Shown here: positions 1 through 8,278 of the stretch, piece after piece
Layout: every line of letters begins with the position of its first letter
Position numbering within the stretch: the first letter of the stretch is position 1
Notes under the pieces: model-generated
What the model saw: only the letters and a program-made list of their open reading frames with translations
Told to the model about the DNA's origin: nothing
Databases searched by the model: none
Source of the DNA: a bacterium
GTDB lineage: Bacteria > Patescibacteriota > Minisyncoccia > Phycocordibacterales > UBA918
DNA: 23,103 nt
Assembly: GCA_002710785.1 (NCBI GenBank)
Contig: PAMC01000003.1
Coordinates: 1-23,103, forward strand
Direction of reading: 5' to 3'
Translations under genes and position numbers: made by a program

Positions 1-180
1 GGATGGAGTTGTGATACCGTGGGACGTTGTCACAAAGTTTTGGTAGACCGCAGGTGCACACCTGTTCGAGCCCGGGAGGTGTGGTCGCGGGTGCTTAGTA
101 TTTCGTGAGGTACGAAACGAAATAGTTAGTAACCCGTGACGCTCATGCTTGGTCGCCGGCCAGACGCGGTCGACACGACC
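1..180. other. Stem-rich non-coding region, possible structured RNA (unidentified)
   Basis: No convincing ORF lies here, but the plus strand folds into several consecutive helices. TTGTGAT (9-15) pairs with GTCACAA (29-35). CAGGT (51-55) pairs with ACCTG (60-64). GTCGCGGGT (84-92) pairs with ACCCGTGAC (132-140), enclosing TATTTCG (99-105) with CGAAATA (118-124). GGTCG (151-155) pairs with CGACC (176-180). This could be the 3' part of an RNA gene cut by the window edge. I could not match it to tRNA, tmRNA, SRP RNA, RNase P RNA or rRNA, and the strand is not certain. Confidence 0.3.
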
Positions 181-249
181 CTATTACCATAATCCAAAAT
201 AACCCCATAAAAAGGCTTTCTGGCCACTGGTATTCGTAAAAAATCGCGC

Positions 250-255
250 TATACT
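250..255 (+). promoter_or_regulatory. -10 box TATACT before the glycosyltransferase gene
   Basis: TATACT ends 11 nt before the ATG at 267, so the predicted transcript has only a few leader bases. No clear -35 box and no SD are visible. The same layout recurs before pheS, dnaE and rnhB. Confidence 0.5.
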
Positions 256-266
256 GCCAAGCACGT

Positions 267-1820
267 ATGGAGACCTCCAAGGAGCACCTGTTGCCGTATG
301 CCCGCCGGGCTGATTTTCATGTTGGGCGTGCGCCAGAGTTATCTGGCCGTGACCGTCGCTTTTACCGGTTTTTAGAAATTGTGCCGGGCGTCGCCTCATG
401 GGCAACGCTCATCGGAGTGGTACTGGCTTCAATCTACGCGCCATTTTTTGCGGCGTACTTTATTATCGCGTTTGCCATGTACTGGCTGTTAAAGACCGCC
501 TTTCTCTCCTGGCACCTGCGGTACAACTGGAAGCGACTACGCCATCATATGAGCCTTAACTGGCAAGTGCTCATCGACCGCTTTAGCTACGAACACCTCT
601 ACCACGTAGTGATTCTGCCGTTCTACAACGAACCGGAAGCGGTTGTTGACGCCACCCTGAAGTCACTCTCAGAGGTTAAGTACGATAAGCAGAGTTTGGT
701 TGTGGTACTAGCCGCTGAGGAGCGAGCGGGGAAGCCAGCGCAAGCATTGGCTGAGAAAATGAAGGCCAAGTATGGCGAGCAGTTCGGCTACTTCCTTATT
801 ACGTCTCACCCCGGTGACATTGCCGGAGAGGTGGCGGGCAAGGGCGCTAACGCCGCTTGGGCGGCCGAGGAGGTACGCACCAAGGTGCTCGACCCGCACG
901 GCATCCGTTACAACCACACACTGGTGTCGATTTTTGATATCGATACGGTGGTGTACCCCGACTACTTCAACTGTCTCATTTGGCACTTTATGACCGCTGA
1001 GCGGCCGCTCAAGACCTCATTTCAGCCAGTGCCGGTGTTTAACAACAACATGTGGGACGCGCCAGCCCTCGCTCGCGTCGTGGCCATGAGCAGCACCTTT
1101 TGGGAGATGGTACAGCAGGAACGACCTGAACGCATGGCGACCTTCTCTTCGCACTCGGTCAGCTTTCAGGCGCTCTACGAAGTTGGCTATTGGCAGCGCA
1201 ACATGGTGAGCGAAGACTCGCGCATCTACTGGAATTTGCTCATTGCTAACGATGGTGAGTACGACGTTGTGCCACTCTCGTACCCGGTGTCGATGGACGC
1301 CAACGCGGCACCGACGCTGTGGGGAACAATAAAAAACATCTACAAGCAGCACCGCCGCTGGACGTACGGAGTGGAGAACTTCTGCTACATTCTCTATCAC
1401 TTTAGTAAGAATCCAAATATCTCACGCCGTAAAAAATGGAAGATCGGCCTACAGCAAGCAGAAGGGTACTGGAGTTTAGTAACCAACCCGATTATGCTCT
1501 TTATTCTCGGGTGGGCACCGATCTTCTTAGGCTCAGCCGAGTTTCACCAGACGGTTCTTTCGTACAACCTACCATTTGTGGTGCGTGACCTACTGATTCT
1601 CGCCATGTTTGGGTTGGTCATCTCGTCAATCATCTCACTCTCGATGATTCCGCCACGACCCGACCATCGCAGCCGTCTGCGCTACGTGGTAATGGCGGTG
1701 CAGTGGATCTTGGTGCCAGCGACCATGATTATTTTCAGTGCGATACCGGGCCTCGACTCACAAACGCGGCTCATGCTCGGTCGCTACATGGGCTTTTGGA
1801 TAACTCCAAAAACGCGTTAG
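267..1820 (+). CDS. Membrane-bound family 2 glycosyltransferase
   Basis: The 517-aa protein has the layout of processive GT-2 (cellulose-synthase-like) enzymes. An N-terminal hydrophobic stretch (about residues 42-80) is followed by a cytoplasmic GT-A domain. That domain starts at VVILPFYNEPE (114-124), has a DXD-type nucleotide-sugar/metal motif in SIFDIDT (DID, 224-226), an ED pair (316-317) as the likely catalytic base region, and QHRRW (361-365), a form of the Q(Q/R)xRW motif. Two or three C-terminal hydrophobic segments follow (about 404-422, 440-462, 475-495). It probably transfers a sugar from an activated donor to a lipid or growing glycan at the inner membrane for the cell envelope; donor and acceptor cannot be told. 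The ATG lies just after a -10 box and has no SD. The next gene starts 17 nt after the TAG stop and may be co-transcribed. Confidence 0.85.
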   Translation: METSKEHLLPYARRADFHVGRAPELSGRDRRFYRFLEIVPGVASWATLIGVVLASIYAPFFAAYFIIAFAMYWLLKTAFLSWHLRYNWKRLRHHMSLNWQVLIDRFSYEHLYHVVILPFYNEPEAVVDATLKSLSEVKYDKQSLVVVLAAEERAGKPAQALAEKMKAKYGEQFGYFLITSHPGDIAGEVAGKGANAAWAAEEVRTKVLDPHGIRYNHTLVSIFDIDTVVYPDYFNCLIWHFMTAERPLKTSFQPVPVFNNNMWDAPALARVVAMSSTFWEMVQQERPERMATFSSHSVSFQALYEVGYWQRNMVSEDSRIYWNLLIANDGEYDVVPLSYPVSMDANAAPTLWGTIKNIYKQHRRWTYGVENFCYILYHFSKNPNISRRKKWKIGLQQAEGYWSLVTNPIMLFILGWAPIFLGSAEFHQTVLSYNLPFVVRDLLILAMFGLVISSIISLSMIPPRPDHRSRLRYVVMAVQWILVPATMIIFSAIPGLDSQTRLMLGRYMGFWITPKTR

Positions 1821-1836
1821 TATTAGTGTTTGTTGT

Positions 1837-2991
1837 ATGTCTCCTGAGCCGCAAGTGCAGCCGCTACCGTACCACCACCGCACCTGGTTTTTCCGATCGC
1901 TACTTCTCGTATTTGTTTGTCTGGTACCGATTTTTTTCTTCTACGCAACTGGCTATCGGGTGAGCTTTACCGAGACTGATCGCAACATTGTGAGCGTTGG
2001 CGGCTTGTTTGTTGCTGCTGAGACCGAAGACACCGCCATCTACCTCAACGACGAACTGGTTGAGAACTACCGTCTTTTCCAGCGTGCCGCGTATATTCAA
2101 AATCTACCGTCCAGCATCCATCGGCTGCACGTCCAAGGAGAGGGTTTACACACCTGGGTTAAGGAGCTGCCGGTATACCCACACATTGTGACCGAGGCCC
2201 AGGCTTTTAATTTTCCCGTCTCGCCGCAAGTTCGCCTCATCACTCCGTACGAAACCGCTACCGGCCGCCAGTTTGTCGCAGCGGCTTCCGGAACGCTGCC
2301 GCTCGGGGCTGATGTGACGTACCGCGTACCGTACCAAGCGAGCACAACGCAGGCGACATCCACGTTGCGCGTCAACGACGAGTACGCATTCGTCGCCGAC
2401 CTTTTTGCTACTTCAAGCACGACTACGCCGCCAACCCTGCGCACGCGCATTCAAGAGCAGCTCGAAGGCACTTTTACTTTTAGCACAGTGCCAGCTACCA
2501 GTACCGCAACGAGCTCAACAGCGACGACGACACGTCAGCAGAACGACCGACGCCTCTTTGAGACGGACGAAGGTCTCTTCGTGTCTTGGGAGGGCGATCC
2601 GAACAACCATCCGTACTACTTTTGCATTAACGTTGCCACTGAAGTAAGCAGCTCGACTGCTCTTGGGGTGTACGTAGCAAATAACGTGGCTAACCTGGCC
2701 AGCGCTGTAGAAACTGCTGCCACCCGGGGCGACTTTGTTTGTCGTAGCGCAATCAAAATGGACACCCTTGACCGCCCGGTATACCTGTTTGATTTCTTTC
2801 CGGGTTCTGATGACCTCGTCTTAGCCCAGCTGAGTGACGGTCTCTACGCTATTGAGGTCGATGACCGGGGGTGGCAAAACACCCAGCTTCTCTACCCGGG
2901 TGAGGACATTACGGTTGCACTCTTCGGGCAGCAGATTTTTGTGCGCGACCGAGGTTACTACTTTGAGTTACTAACTACGCTCGCCAATTAA
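1837..2991 (+). CDS. Membrane-anchored protein with PEGA-like domain
   Basis: This 384-aa protein has a short cytoplasmic N terminus and one transmembrane segment (about residues 19-38), with the rest probably outside the membrane. Residues about 50-120 resemble a PEGA surface beta-domain: GGLFVAAE, then a variable strand ending in LNDEL, then LPSSIHRLHVQGEGL with a following hydrophobic strand. A Ser/Thr/Ala-rich low-complexity linker lies near residues 210-245, rich in TST and TATTT runs. The C-terminal 140 residues are not recognised. PEGA domains are known from bacterial and archaeal surface proteins, and a role in the envelope or in glycan or protein contact is inference only. It follows the glycosyltransferase by 17 nt with no SD and no obvious promoter, so an operon is likely. 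Confidence 0.6.
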   Translation: MSPEPQVQPLPYHHRTWFFRSLLLVFVCLVPIFFFYATGYRVSFTETDRNIVSVGGLFVAAETEDTAIYLNDELVENYRLFQRAAYIQNLPSSIHRLHVQGEGLHTWVKELPVYPHIVTEAQAFNFPVSPQVRLITPYETATGRQFVAAASGTLPLGADVTYRVPYQASTTQATSTLRVNDEYAFVADLFATSSTTTPPTLRTRIQEQLEGTFTFSTVPATSTATSSTATTTRQQNDRRLFETDEGLFVSWEGDPNNHPYYFCINVATEVSSSTALGVYVANNVANLASAVETAATRGDFVCRSAIKMDTLDRPVYLFDFFPGSDDLVLAQLSDGLYAIEVDDRGWQNTQLLYPGEDITVALFGQQIFVRDRGYYFELLTTLAN

Positions 2992-3002
2992 CCCTGCTCT
3001 GG

Positions 3003-3008
3003 TATAGT
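3003..3008 (+). promoter_or_regulatory. -10 box TATAGT before pheS
   Basis: TATAGT ends 8 nt before the pheS ATG (3017), which predicts a leaderless or almost leaderless pheST mRNA. It sits in the 25-nt gap after the upstream gene. Confidence 0.5.
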
Positions 3009-3016
3009 CTAAGTCT

Positions 3017-3742
3017 ATGGAAACGACCGGTCACAAGCACCCCATTTCACGCATGATTGCTGAGATCAATAGCATTTTTGCTGAGGTCGGTTTTGTGTTT
3101 GCTGAGGGACCCGAGGTCGAGAGCGAGCACTACAACTTCGACCGTATGAATGTGCCCAAGGACCACCCGAGCCGAGACATGCAAGACACGTTTTGGTTTA
3201 AAGAAGCCGACGTGTCCGAGCCAACAGTGCTGCGCACGCATACAAGTCCGGTCCAGGCGCGGTACATGGAATCACACGTGAGCCAGCTCCCGATAAGGAT
3301 GATCTGCCCGGGCAAGACTTTTCGCAACGAAGCTACCGATGCCACACACGAAGCCCAGTTTCACCAACTCGAAGGACTTGAGGTGGGTGAAGGGGTACAC
3401 CTCGGCCACCTCAAGGGCACCATCGAGTACTTTTTTGAGCACTTCTTGGGTGGTGACGTTGAAGTGCGCTTCCGGCCGGGGTTTTTCCCATTTGTGGAGC
3501 CGGGAGTCGAGGTCGACATGCGCTTACTCTCGGGTGACTCCAAACTTAAGGGCAAATGGATCGAGATAATGGGTGCTGGCATGGTGCACCCTAATGTGCT
3601 GCGCGACTCCGGTATCGACCCACAAAAATATTCGGGCTACGCCTTCGGTATGGGGATCGACCGCTTAGCGGTGATGAAGTACGGCATTAACGACGTGCGC
3701 GACCTTTACACCGGCGACCTTCGGTTCGTTAATCAGTTCTAA
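3017..3742 (+). CDS. pheS: Phenylalanine--tRNA ligase alpha subunit, short form without N-terminal coiled coil
   Basis: This is the catalytic subunit of phenylalanyl-tRNA synthetase, which joins Phe to tRNA(Phe) using ATP and works as an (alpha-beta)2 complex with PheT. The 241 residues cover the class II catalytic core from HKHPISRMIAEIN onward: HPSRDMQDTFWF, THTSPVQARYM, FRNEATDATHEAQFHQLEG, FFPFVEPGVEVDM, MGAGMVHPNVL and the Phe-pocket GYAFGMGIDR. The usual bacterial subunit is about 330-350 aa; here the N-terminal coiled-coil tRNA-binding arm (about 85-100 residues) is absent. The start is secure: an in-frame TAG lies at 3005-3007, and the upstream gene ends at 2991, leaving no room for more protein. 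pheT begins 2 nt after the stop. Confidence 0.96.
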   Translation: METTGHKHPISRMIAEINSIFAEVGFVFAEGPEVESEHYNFDRMNVPKDHPSRDMQDTFWFKEADVSEPTVLRTHTSPVQARYMESHVSQLPIRMICPGKTFRNEATDATHEAQFHQLEGLEVGEGVHLGHLKGTIEYFFEHFLGGDVEVRFRPGFFPFVEPGVEVDMRLLSGDSKLKGKWIEIMGAGMVHPNVLRDSGIDPQKYSGYAFGMGIDRLAVMKYGINDVRDLYTGDLRFVNQF

Positions 3743-3744
3743 GT

Positions 3745-5679
3745 ATGTTGGTAAGTTGGAATTGGCTCAAAGACTATATTGGCGACACGACATTAACTGC
3801 GCACGACGCGGGTGAGCTTTTAGGCATGCACGCATTTGAGCTTGAGGGTATCGAAGAAGTCAGCGGCGACACCATCATCGATGTCGATATTTTACCGAAT
3901 CGCTCAAGCGACTGCTTGTGTCACCGCGGCGTCGCTCGTGAGCTCGCGTCAATTACTGGCACCCCATTGGCTCATGACCCACTTACACAAACGGTCGACC
4001 TTCCCGAGACCGATGTCATTGCTATTAATATCGAAGACAGTAACGCCTGCCCTCGCTTTACCGCCTCGCTCATAACCGGCATCGAAGTCAAAGAATCACC
4101 CAAGTGGCTTAAAGAGCGCCTCATTGCAATTGGCCAGCGGCCGATTAATAATATTGTTGACGCGACCAACTACGTGATGTTCGCCATTGGTCAACCAATT
4201 CATGCCTACGACGCTGAGCTCTTCCCGCAGGTAGATGGTAAGTGGCAGTTTGACGTGCGTTACGCCCGGGCTGGGGAGAAGGTCAGCCTGCTGGCTGAGA
4301 GTGGAAAAGACAAAGATCGCGATGTTGAGCTCACCGGTAGCGAGGTGTTAGTAGTTGATGGTTCGAGTGACACACCGATTGGCTTGGCCGGCGTGAAGGG
4401 TGGACGCTTTGCCGGCGTTCACGAGGGCACTACCCAAATTATCGTCGAAGCTGCTCACTGGCACCCGACCATTACCCGCAAGACAGCCCGGCGCCTAGGC
4501 ATCGTGATCGACGCGAGCAAACGCTTTGAGAACGAGCCGTCGCGCGAGCTCTTGATGTACACCCAAAAAGAGGTGACCGACCTCATCATAAAAATTGCTG
4601 GCGGTAAGCTCAGCGGTGTGGTCGACACGTACCTAAAGCGCGTTGAGCCCGTCACCACAACCGTTGATCCAGCGCGAGTTAACGCGCGTCTAGGGTTGCA
4701 GCTAGCGACCTCCGACATGGTTGAGTTACTTAAACGTATCGGCGCGATGGTCGAGCAGGCAGACGATATGCTCCAGGTGACGCATCCGTGGGAGCGTACC
4801 GATCTTACGATCGAAGAAGATTACATCGAAGAGATTGGCCGCCTTAACGGCTACCAACACGTGGTTGCGGTGCAGCCATCCGCCGCCGCACTTCCTGAGT
4901 ACAACGCTCGACACTACTACAGCGAGCGCGTGCGCGAGACGCTCATGGCGGCGGGCTACTCAGAGGTGATCACTTCGAGTTTTCGCAACAAAGACCAAGT
5001 CCAGCTTAAAAATGCGCTGGCGAGTGATAAAAGTTGTTTGCGTTCGTCTCTGACAAAAAATTTAACTGAAGTGCTTGATAAAAATGCCGGTTTTACCGAT
5101 CTTTTGGGTACCGCCGACACTCGAGTGTTTGAGCTGGGTACCGTCTTTCATAAAACCGACAGCGGGGTAGGAGAGCATGTGGCGCTCGCGTTGGGTGTAC
5201 GTAGCAAACCGTCTGGCTACAGTGGTAAAGAGGACAAGATGCTCACCGAAGCAACTAAGGCGATCGAGGAGGCGCTCGGTACCACCATCGACTGGACGAT
5301 TGAAAAGGGGGTGGCTGAGTGTAACGTAACCGCACTCTTAACGTCGCTCCCAGCTCCTGAGGGTTACGACGCTGTGGCTGTGGGTGAGGAGATCGTCTAC
5401 CAGCCATTCTCAGCCTACCCACACATGAGCCGTGATATTGCACTTTGGGTAACCGAGGGCACTACTGCTGCAGAAGTAGCGCAAGTGCTTAATGAGCAGG
5501 CCGGTCCACTGCGAGTACGTACCACCCAGTTTGATGAATTTACCAAAGATGGCCGCACGAGCTTAGGCTTCCGTCTTGTATTTCAATCCAAAGAAAAAAC
5601 GCTCACTGATAGTGAGGTCAATACCATAATGGATTCAGTTTACGCTGCTGCCACCGAAAAGGGGTGGGAGACTCGTTAG
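3745..5679 (+). CDS. pheT: Phenylalanine--tRNA ligase beta subunit, short form without OB-fold domain
   Basis: This is the beta subunit of PheRS, which edits mischarged Tyr-tRNA(Phe) and binds tRNA. The 644-aa length is about 150 less than the usual bacterial form (near 800). It runs from the B1 start (MLVSWNWLKDYIG, FELEGIEEVSG) straight to IIDVDILPNRSSDCL, so the EMAP-II-like OB-fold (B2) inserted in most bacterial PheT is missing. The B3/B4 editing region (about residues 80-270), B5 (near DPARVNARLGL and DYIEEIGRLNGY), B6/B7, and a C-terminal ferredoxin-like anticodon-binding domain (YQPFSAYPHMSRDIALWV to the end) are all present. It is co-transcribed with pheS (2-nt gap), has no SD and ends with TAG. 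The call is certain; the loss of the OB-fold is read directly from the sequence. Confidence 0.96.
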   Translation: MLVSWNWLKDYIGDTTLTAHDAGELLGMHAFELEGIEEVSGDTIIDVDILPNRSSDCLCHRGVARELASITGTPLAHDPLTQTVDLPETDVIAINIEDSNACPRFTASLITGIEVKESPKWLKERLIAIGQRPINNIVDATNYVMFAIGQPIHAYDAELFPQVDGKWQFDVRYARAGEKVSLLAESGKDKDRDVELTGSEVLVVDGSSDTPIGLAGVKGGRFAGVHEGTTQIIVEAAHWHPTITRKTARRLGIVIDASKRFENEPSRELLMYTQKEVTDLIIKIAGGKLSGVVDTYLKRVEPVTTTVDPARVNARLGLQLATSDMVELLKRIGAMVEQADDMLQVTHPWERTDLTIEEDYIEEIGRLNGYQHVVAVQPSAAALPEYNARHYYSERVRETLMAAGYSEVITSSFRNKDQVQLKNALASDKSCLRSSLTKNLTEVLDKNAGFTDLLGTADTRVFELGTVFHKTDSGVGEHVALALGVRSKPSGYSGKEDKMLTEATKAIEEALGTTIDWTIEKGVAECNVTALLTSLPAPEGYDAVAVGEEIVYQPFSAYPHMSRDIALWVTEGTTAAEVAQVLNEQAGPLRVRTTQFDEFTKDGRTSLGFRLVFQSKEKTLTDSEVNTIMDSVYAAATEKGWETR

Positions 5680-5692
5680 TATAGTCAAGCAA

Positions 5693-5719
5693 AAGCTTGG
5701 CGAACGGGTCGCCAAGCTT
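5693..5719. terminator. 11-bp perfect hairpin between convergent pheT and small minus-strand gene
   Basis: AAGCTTGGCGA (5693-5703) and TCGCCAAGCTT (5709-5719) enclose a 5-nt loop. On the minus strand the stem runs into TTTTGCTTG, a modest U tract that suits termination of the small gene ending at 5738. On the plus strand the tail is AATATTGT, so termination of pheT is less sure. A TATAGT box at 5680-5685 just before it could start a short antisense transcript. Confidence 0.55.
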
Positions 5720-5737
5720 AATATTGTCGTGGTTCGC

Positions 5738-5899
5738 TTAGGCAAACCATTCGCGCGGCGGCGTATTTACGGGCTCCAGTATCTCCGCTTCGCGCAATCG
5801 TTCGATGCGTTCCAGAACGGCGCGAAGACGGCGTATCCCGTTCTTGCCGCGAAATGCCGGACGAGTCCAGACCGGACGATGGTCTTTGGGCATGGGCAT
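5738..5899 (-). CDS. Small basic protein of unknown function (53 aa)
   Basis: The ORF reads MPMPKDHRPVWTRPAFR..., continues into an Arg/Glu-rich predicted helix (RRLRAVLERIERLREAEI), and ends PPREWFA before TAA. I do not recognise the family. Evidence that it is a real gene comes from its signals: a perfect SD AAGGAG (complement at 5907-5912) 7 nt before the ATG, a TTGACA/TATTGT promoter upstream, and a hairpin just after the stop. Such an SD is not seen before the core genes here. A second in-frame ATG two codons in could also serve. It runs convergent to pheT and divergent from gyrB. The helix could bind nucleic acid or another protein, but that is a guess. Confidence 0.6.
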   Translation of the reverse strand: MPMPKDHRPVWTRPAFRGKNGIRRLRAVLERIERLREAEILEPVNTPPREWFA

Positions 5900-5946
5900 T
5901 TTTCAACTCCTTGGAAGGTTCATGGCCACATCATGGCCTTAACTTA

Positions 5947-5976
5947 ACAATACGCCCTGGCTTTGATATTTGTCAA
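5947..5976 (-). promoter_or_regulatory. Sigma-70-type promoter of the small minus-strand gene
   Basis: Read on the minus strand, TTGACA (5976-5971) is followed after 18 nt by TATTGT (5952-5947). The -35 is perfect, which is uncommon among the promoters of this window. The expected start is about 40 nt before the ATG. Confidence 0.6.
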
Positions 5977-6036
5977 ATAGGGGTGGGGGACAGTGGTTTT
6001 TGGTGTCGATTTTAAGCGGCACGTTTACGCAAAAAA

Positions 6037-6045
6037 TGTTATAAT
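6037..6045 (+). promoter_or_regulatory. Extended -10 promoter (TGTTATAAT) for gyrB
   Basis: A consensus TATAAT (6040-6045) preceded by TGT forms an extended -10 element. No clear -35 is seen. Transcription would start near 6052, about 110 nt before gyrB and about 8 nt before the possible upstream ORF at 6061. Confidence 0.65.
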
Positions 6046-6060
6046 TACAGGGTTAAATGA

Positions 6061-6153
6061 GTGAATGAGCGTAGCGATTATCACGAATTTAGTTCCGAAT
6101 TTGCTCAATTCCTAGAGCAAGTTCCTGGAACACTCAGTACCGATAACTATTAA
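6061..6153 (+). CDS. Possible 30-aa upstream ORF in the gyrB leader
   Basis: A GTG-started ORF (MNERSDYHEFSSEFAQFLEQ...) begins about 8 nt after the predicted transcription start and ends 8 nt before the gyrB ATG. It fills almost the whole leader, and its composition suits a short amphipathic helix. It has no SD, but neither do the confident genes here. It could be a leader peptide coupled to gyrB translation, a small protein, or chance. No relative is recognised. Confidence 0.3.
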   Translation: MNERSDYHEFSSEFAQFLEQVPGTLSTDNY

Positions 6154-6161
6154 ATTCTATT

Positions 6162-8246
6162 ATGCCCGCCAAGAAAAAAGTCACTACGAAAAAGTCATCA
6201 ACTAGCTACGACGCATCGTCGATTTCGGTCCTCGAAGGGCTCGACCCAGTGCGTAAGCGACCAGGTATGTACATCGGCTCAACCGGACCAGATGGCCTCC
6301 ACCACCTGATTTGGGAGATTTTTGACAACGCGCGTGATGAGGCGATGGGCGGTTTTGCCAGTCGGGTCGAGGTTGCGCTTTTGCCGAACAACTACGTACG
6401 TGTCGTAGACAACGGTCGCGGTATTCCAATCGACAAGCATAAGCAGACCAAAGTCTCTGCCCTTGAGACCATTATGACTACACTCCACGCCGGCGGCAAG
6501 TTTGGTGGTGACGACACCGGCTACAAGGTTTCGGGTGGTCTCCATGGTGTGGGTGTGTCGGTCGTTAACGCGCTCTCGAAGCACACGCGCGTTGATGTGC
6601 ACAAAGATGGCGGCCACTACGTGCAGGAGTACAACATCGGTAAACCAAAAGCAAAAGTTAAGAAGCTCGGTACCACCAAGTTTCAGGGCTCGATCGTAGC
6701 CTTTCAGGCTGACCCCGATGTATTTAAAGAGATCGCGTACGACTGGAAGCGCATTGTTACGCACCTGCGCCAGCAGGCCTACCTTGTTAAGGGTATGCGC
6801 CTGTCGGTCGTGGACGCACGCGAGAGTGACGCCAAACTCGACCCAAAGTCGCTTGAGAGCACCATTTACATTGGCGACCTGGAGCTTGAGGTACCAAAGC
6901 AAACTTTCTACTTCGAGGGTGGTCTTAAGTCGCTCGTAGCCTTCAACAACCAGTACCAAAAGCCGGTCCATAAAAATATTTTCTACGTCGAGAAAGAGAA
7001 CGTCGAAGAAAACGTGCTCTCAGTGGAGGTGGCGCTGCAGTACGTTGATGATATCAGCTCGCGCATCTCAGCTTTTGCGAACAACATCTACAACCCTGAG
7101 CACGGTATGCACGTGACGGGCTTTAAGACTGCGCTCACGCGTACGCTCAATAACTACGCCAAGAAGAACAACCTCATCAAAGAAAAAGAGGGCACCTTTA
7201 CTGGTGACGATGTTTTGGAGGGTATTACTGCTGTGGTGTCGGTAAAGATGCCGGAGATTCAGTTTGAGGGGCAGACCAAAGGTAAGCTTGGTTCGGTTGA
7301 AGCGCGCGGTGCTGTCGAGAGCGTATTTGCCGAAGCGTTTAGCACCTTTCTCGAGGAGAACCCCGACGACGCTAAGGCCATGATCGGCAAGGTCATCATG
7401 GCAGTAAAGGCACGCAAAGCGGCTAAAGCGGCTAAAGACTCAGTCTTGCGTAAGGGAGCGCTCGAGGGGCTCTCACTACCAGGCAAACTAGCCGACTGTC
7501 AGAGCAAGAGTGCGGTCGACTCAGAGCTCTTTATCGTAGAGGGAGACTCAGCTGGCGGCTCAGCCAAGATGGGGCGTGATCGCAAGACGCAGGCCATTCT
7601 GCCGCTGCGCGGTAAGATCCTCAACGTTGAACGAGCTCGCATCGACAAGATGCTCGCCTCTGAGCAAATTAAAAACCTGGTGATTGCACTCGGTACCGCT
7701 ATTGGCGACGTATTTGATGTTGAGAAGCTGCGCTATCATAAGATTATTATTGCCACCGACGCCGACGTCGACGGTGCACATATTCGCACGCTTCTGTTGA
7801 CCCTCTTTTACCGCTACTTCCGCCCACTCTTAGAAGAAGGGTACGTGTACATAGCGCAGCCGCCACTGTATAAGATTCAGAAGGGTAAAGAGTCCTGGTA
7901 CGCGTACACCGACCAGGAGAAGTTTGCCATTGTTGGTGAGGAAGAGCCAGCTGAAGTCGCCGACGAAACCGATGAGGTGGAGGGAGCTGAAGAGGCGGAA
8001 GCAGAGGCTGAAACAACCAAGAAAGCAACTAAGTTCCGCATCCAACGCTACAAGGGTCTGGGTGAGATGAACGCCGACGAGCTCTGGGAGACCACCATGC
8101 ACCCAGAAAACCGACTCTTGAAGCAGGTAACCATCGAAGACGGCCAGGAAGCCGACAAGGTATTTGACATCTTGATGGGGACGGATGTGGCGTCTCGGAA
8201 GTCGTTTATTCAATCCAACGCGCAACACGCAAATTTGGATATTTAA
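6162..8246 (+). CDS. gyrB: DNA gyrase (type IIA topoisomerase) subunit B
   Basis: This is the ATPase subunit of DNA gyrase, which drives negative supercoiling with GyrA. The 694-aa protein has, in order, the GHKL ATPase site (EIFDNARDEAM; VVDNGRGIP at 81-89; the G-rich lid GGKFGGDDTGYKVSGGLHGVG around 111-131), the transducer domain, the TOPRIM site (EGDSAGG near 460; DADVDGAH near 533), and the C-terminal QRYKGLGEM motif (near 628). An acidic Glu/Ala-rich insert of about 40 residues lies between TOPRIM and QRYKGLGEM (around 588-625). Length and motifs fit GyrB; ParE is the alternative and cannot be excluded without a genome-wide view. The start at MPAKKKVTTKKSS has no SD. Confidence 0.93.
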   Translation: MPAKKKVTTKKSSTSYDASSISVLEGLDPVRKRPGMYIGSTGPDGLHHLIWEIFDNARDEAMGGFASRVEVALLPNNYVRVVDNGRGIPIDKHKQTKVSALETIMTTLHAGGKFGGDDTGYKVSGGLHGVGVSVVNALSKHTRVDVHKDGGHYVQEYNIGKPKAKVKKLGTTKFQGSIVAFQADPDVFKEIAYDWKRIVTHLRQQAYLVKGMRLSVVDARESDAKLDPKSLESTIYIGDLELEVPKQTFYFEGGLKSLVAFNNQYQKPVHKNIFYVEKENVEENVLSVEVALQYVDDISSRISAFANNIYNPEHGMHVTGFKTALTRTLNNYAKKNNLIKEKEGTFTGDDVLEGITAVVSVKMPEIQFEGQTKGKLGSVEARGAVESVFAEAFSTFLEENPDDAKAMIGKVIMAVKARKAAKAAKDSVLRKGALEGLSLPGKLADCQSKSAVDSELFIVEGDSAGGSAKMGRDRKTQAILPLRGKILNVERARIDKMLASEQIKNLVIALGTAIGDVFDVEKLRYHKIIIATDADVDGAHIRTLLLTLFYRYFRPLLEEGYVYIAQPPLYKIQKGKESWYAYTDQEKFAIVGEEEPAEVADETDEVEGAEEAEAEAETTKKATKFRIQRYKGLGEMNADELWETTMHPENRLLKQVTIEDGQEADKVFDILMGTDVASRKSFIQSNAQHANLDI

Positions 8247-8278
8247 ATCAGTTACTTTGTTGCAGTTCAGTAAAATGA

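Noticed and set aside
46..90. tRNA-like stretch with GTTCGAGCC resembling a T-loop
   Set aside because: The flanking bases do not form a 5-bp T-stem, and no acceptor, D or anticodon arms with proper spacing are present.
3005..3016. Frameshifted N-terminal domain of pheS
   Set aside because: Only 25 nt separate it from the previous gene, with an in-frame stop at 3005, so the coiled-coil domain is absent, not shifted.
6279..6971. 230-aa ORF on the minus strand inside gyrB
   Set aside because: It is a shadow of a strongly conserved gyrB reading frame.
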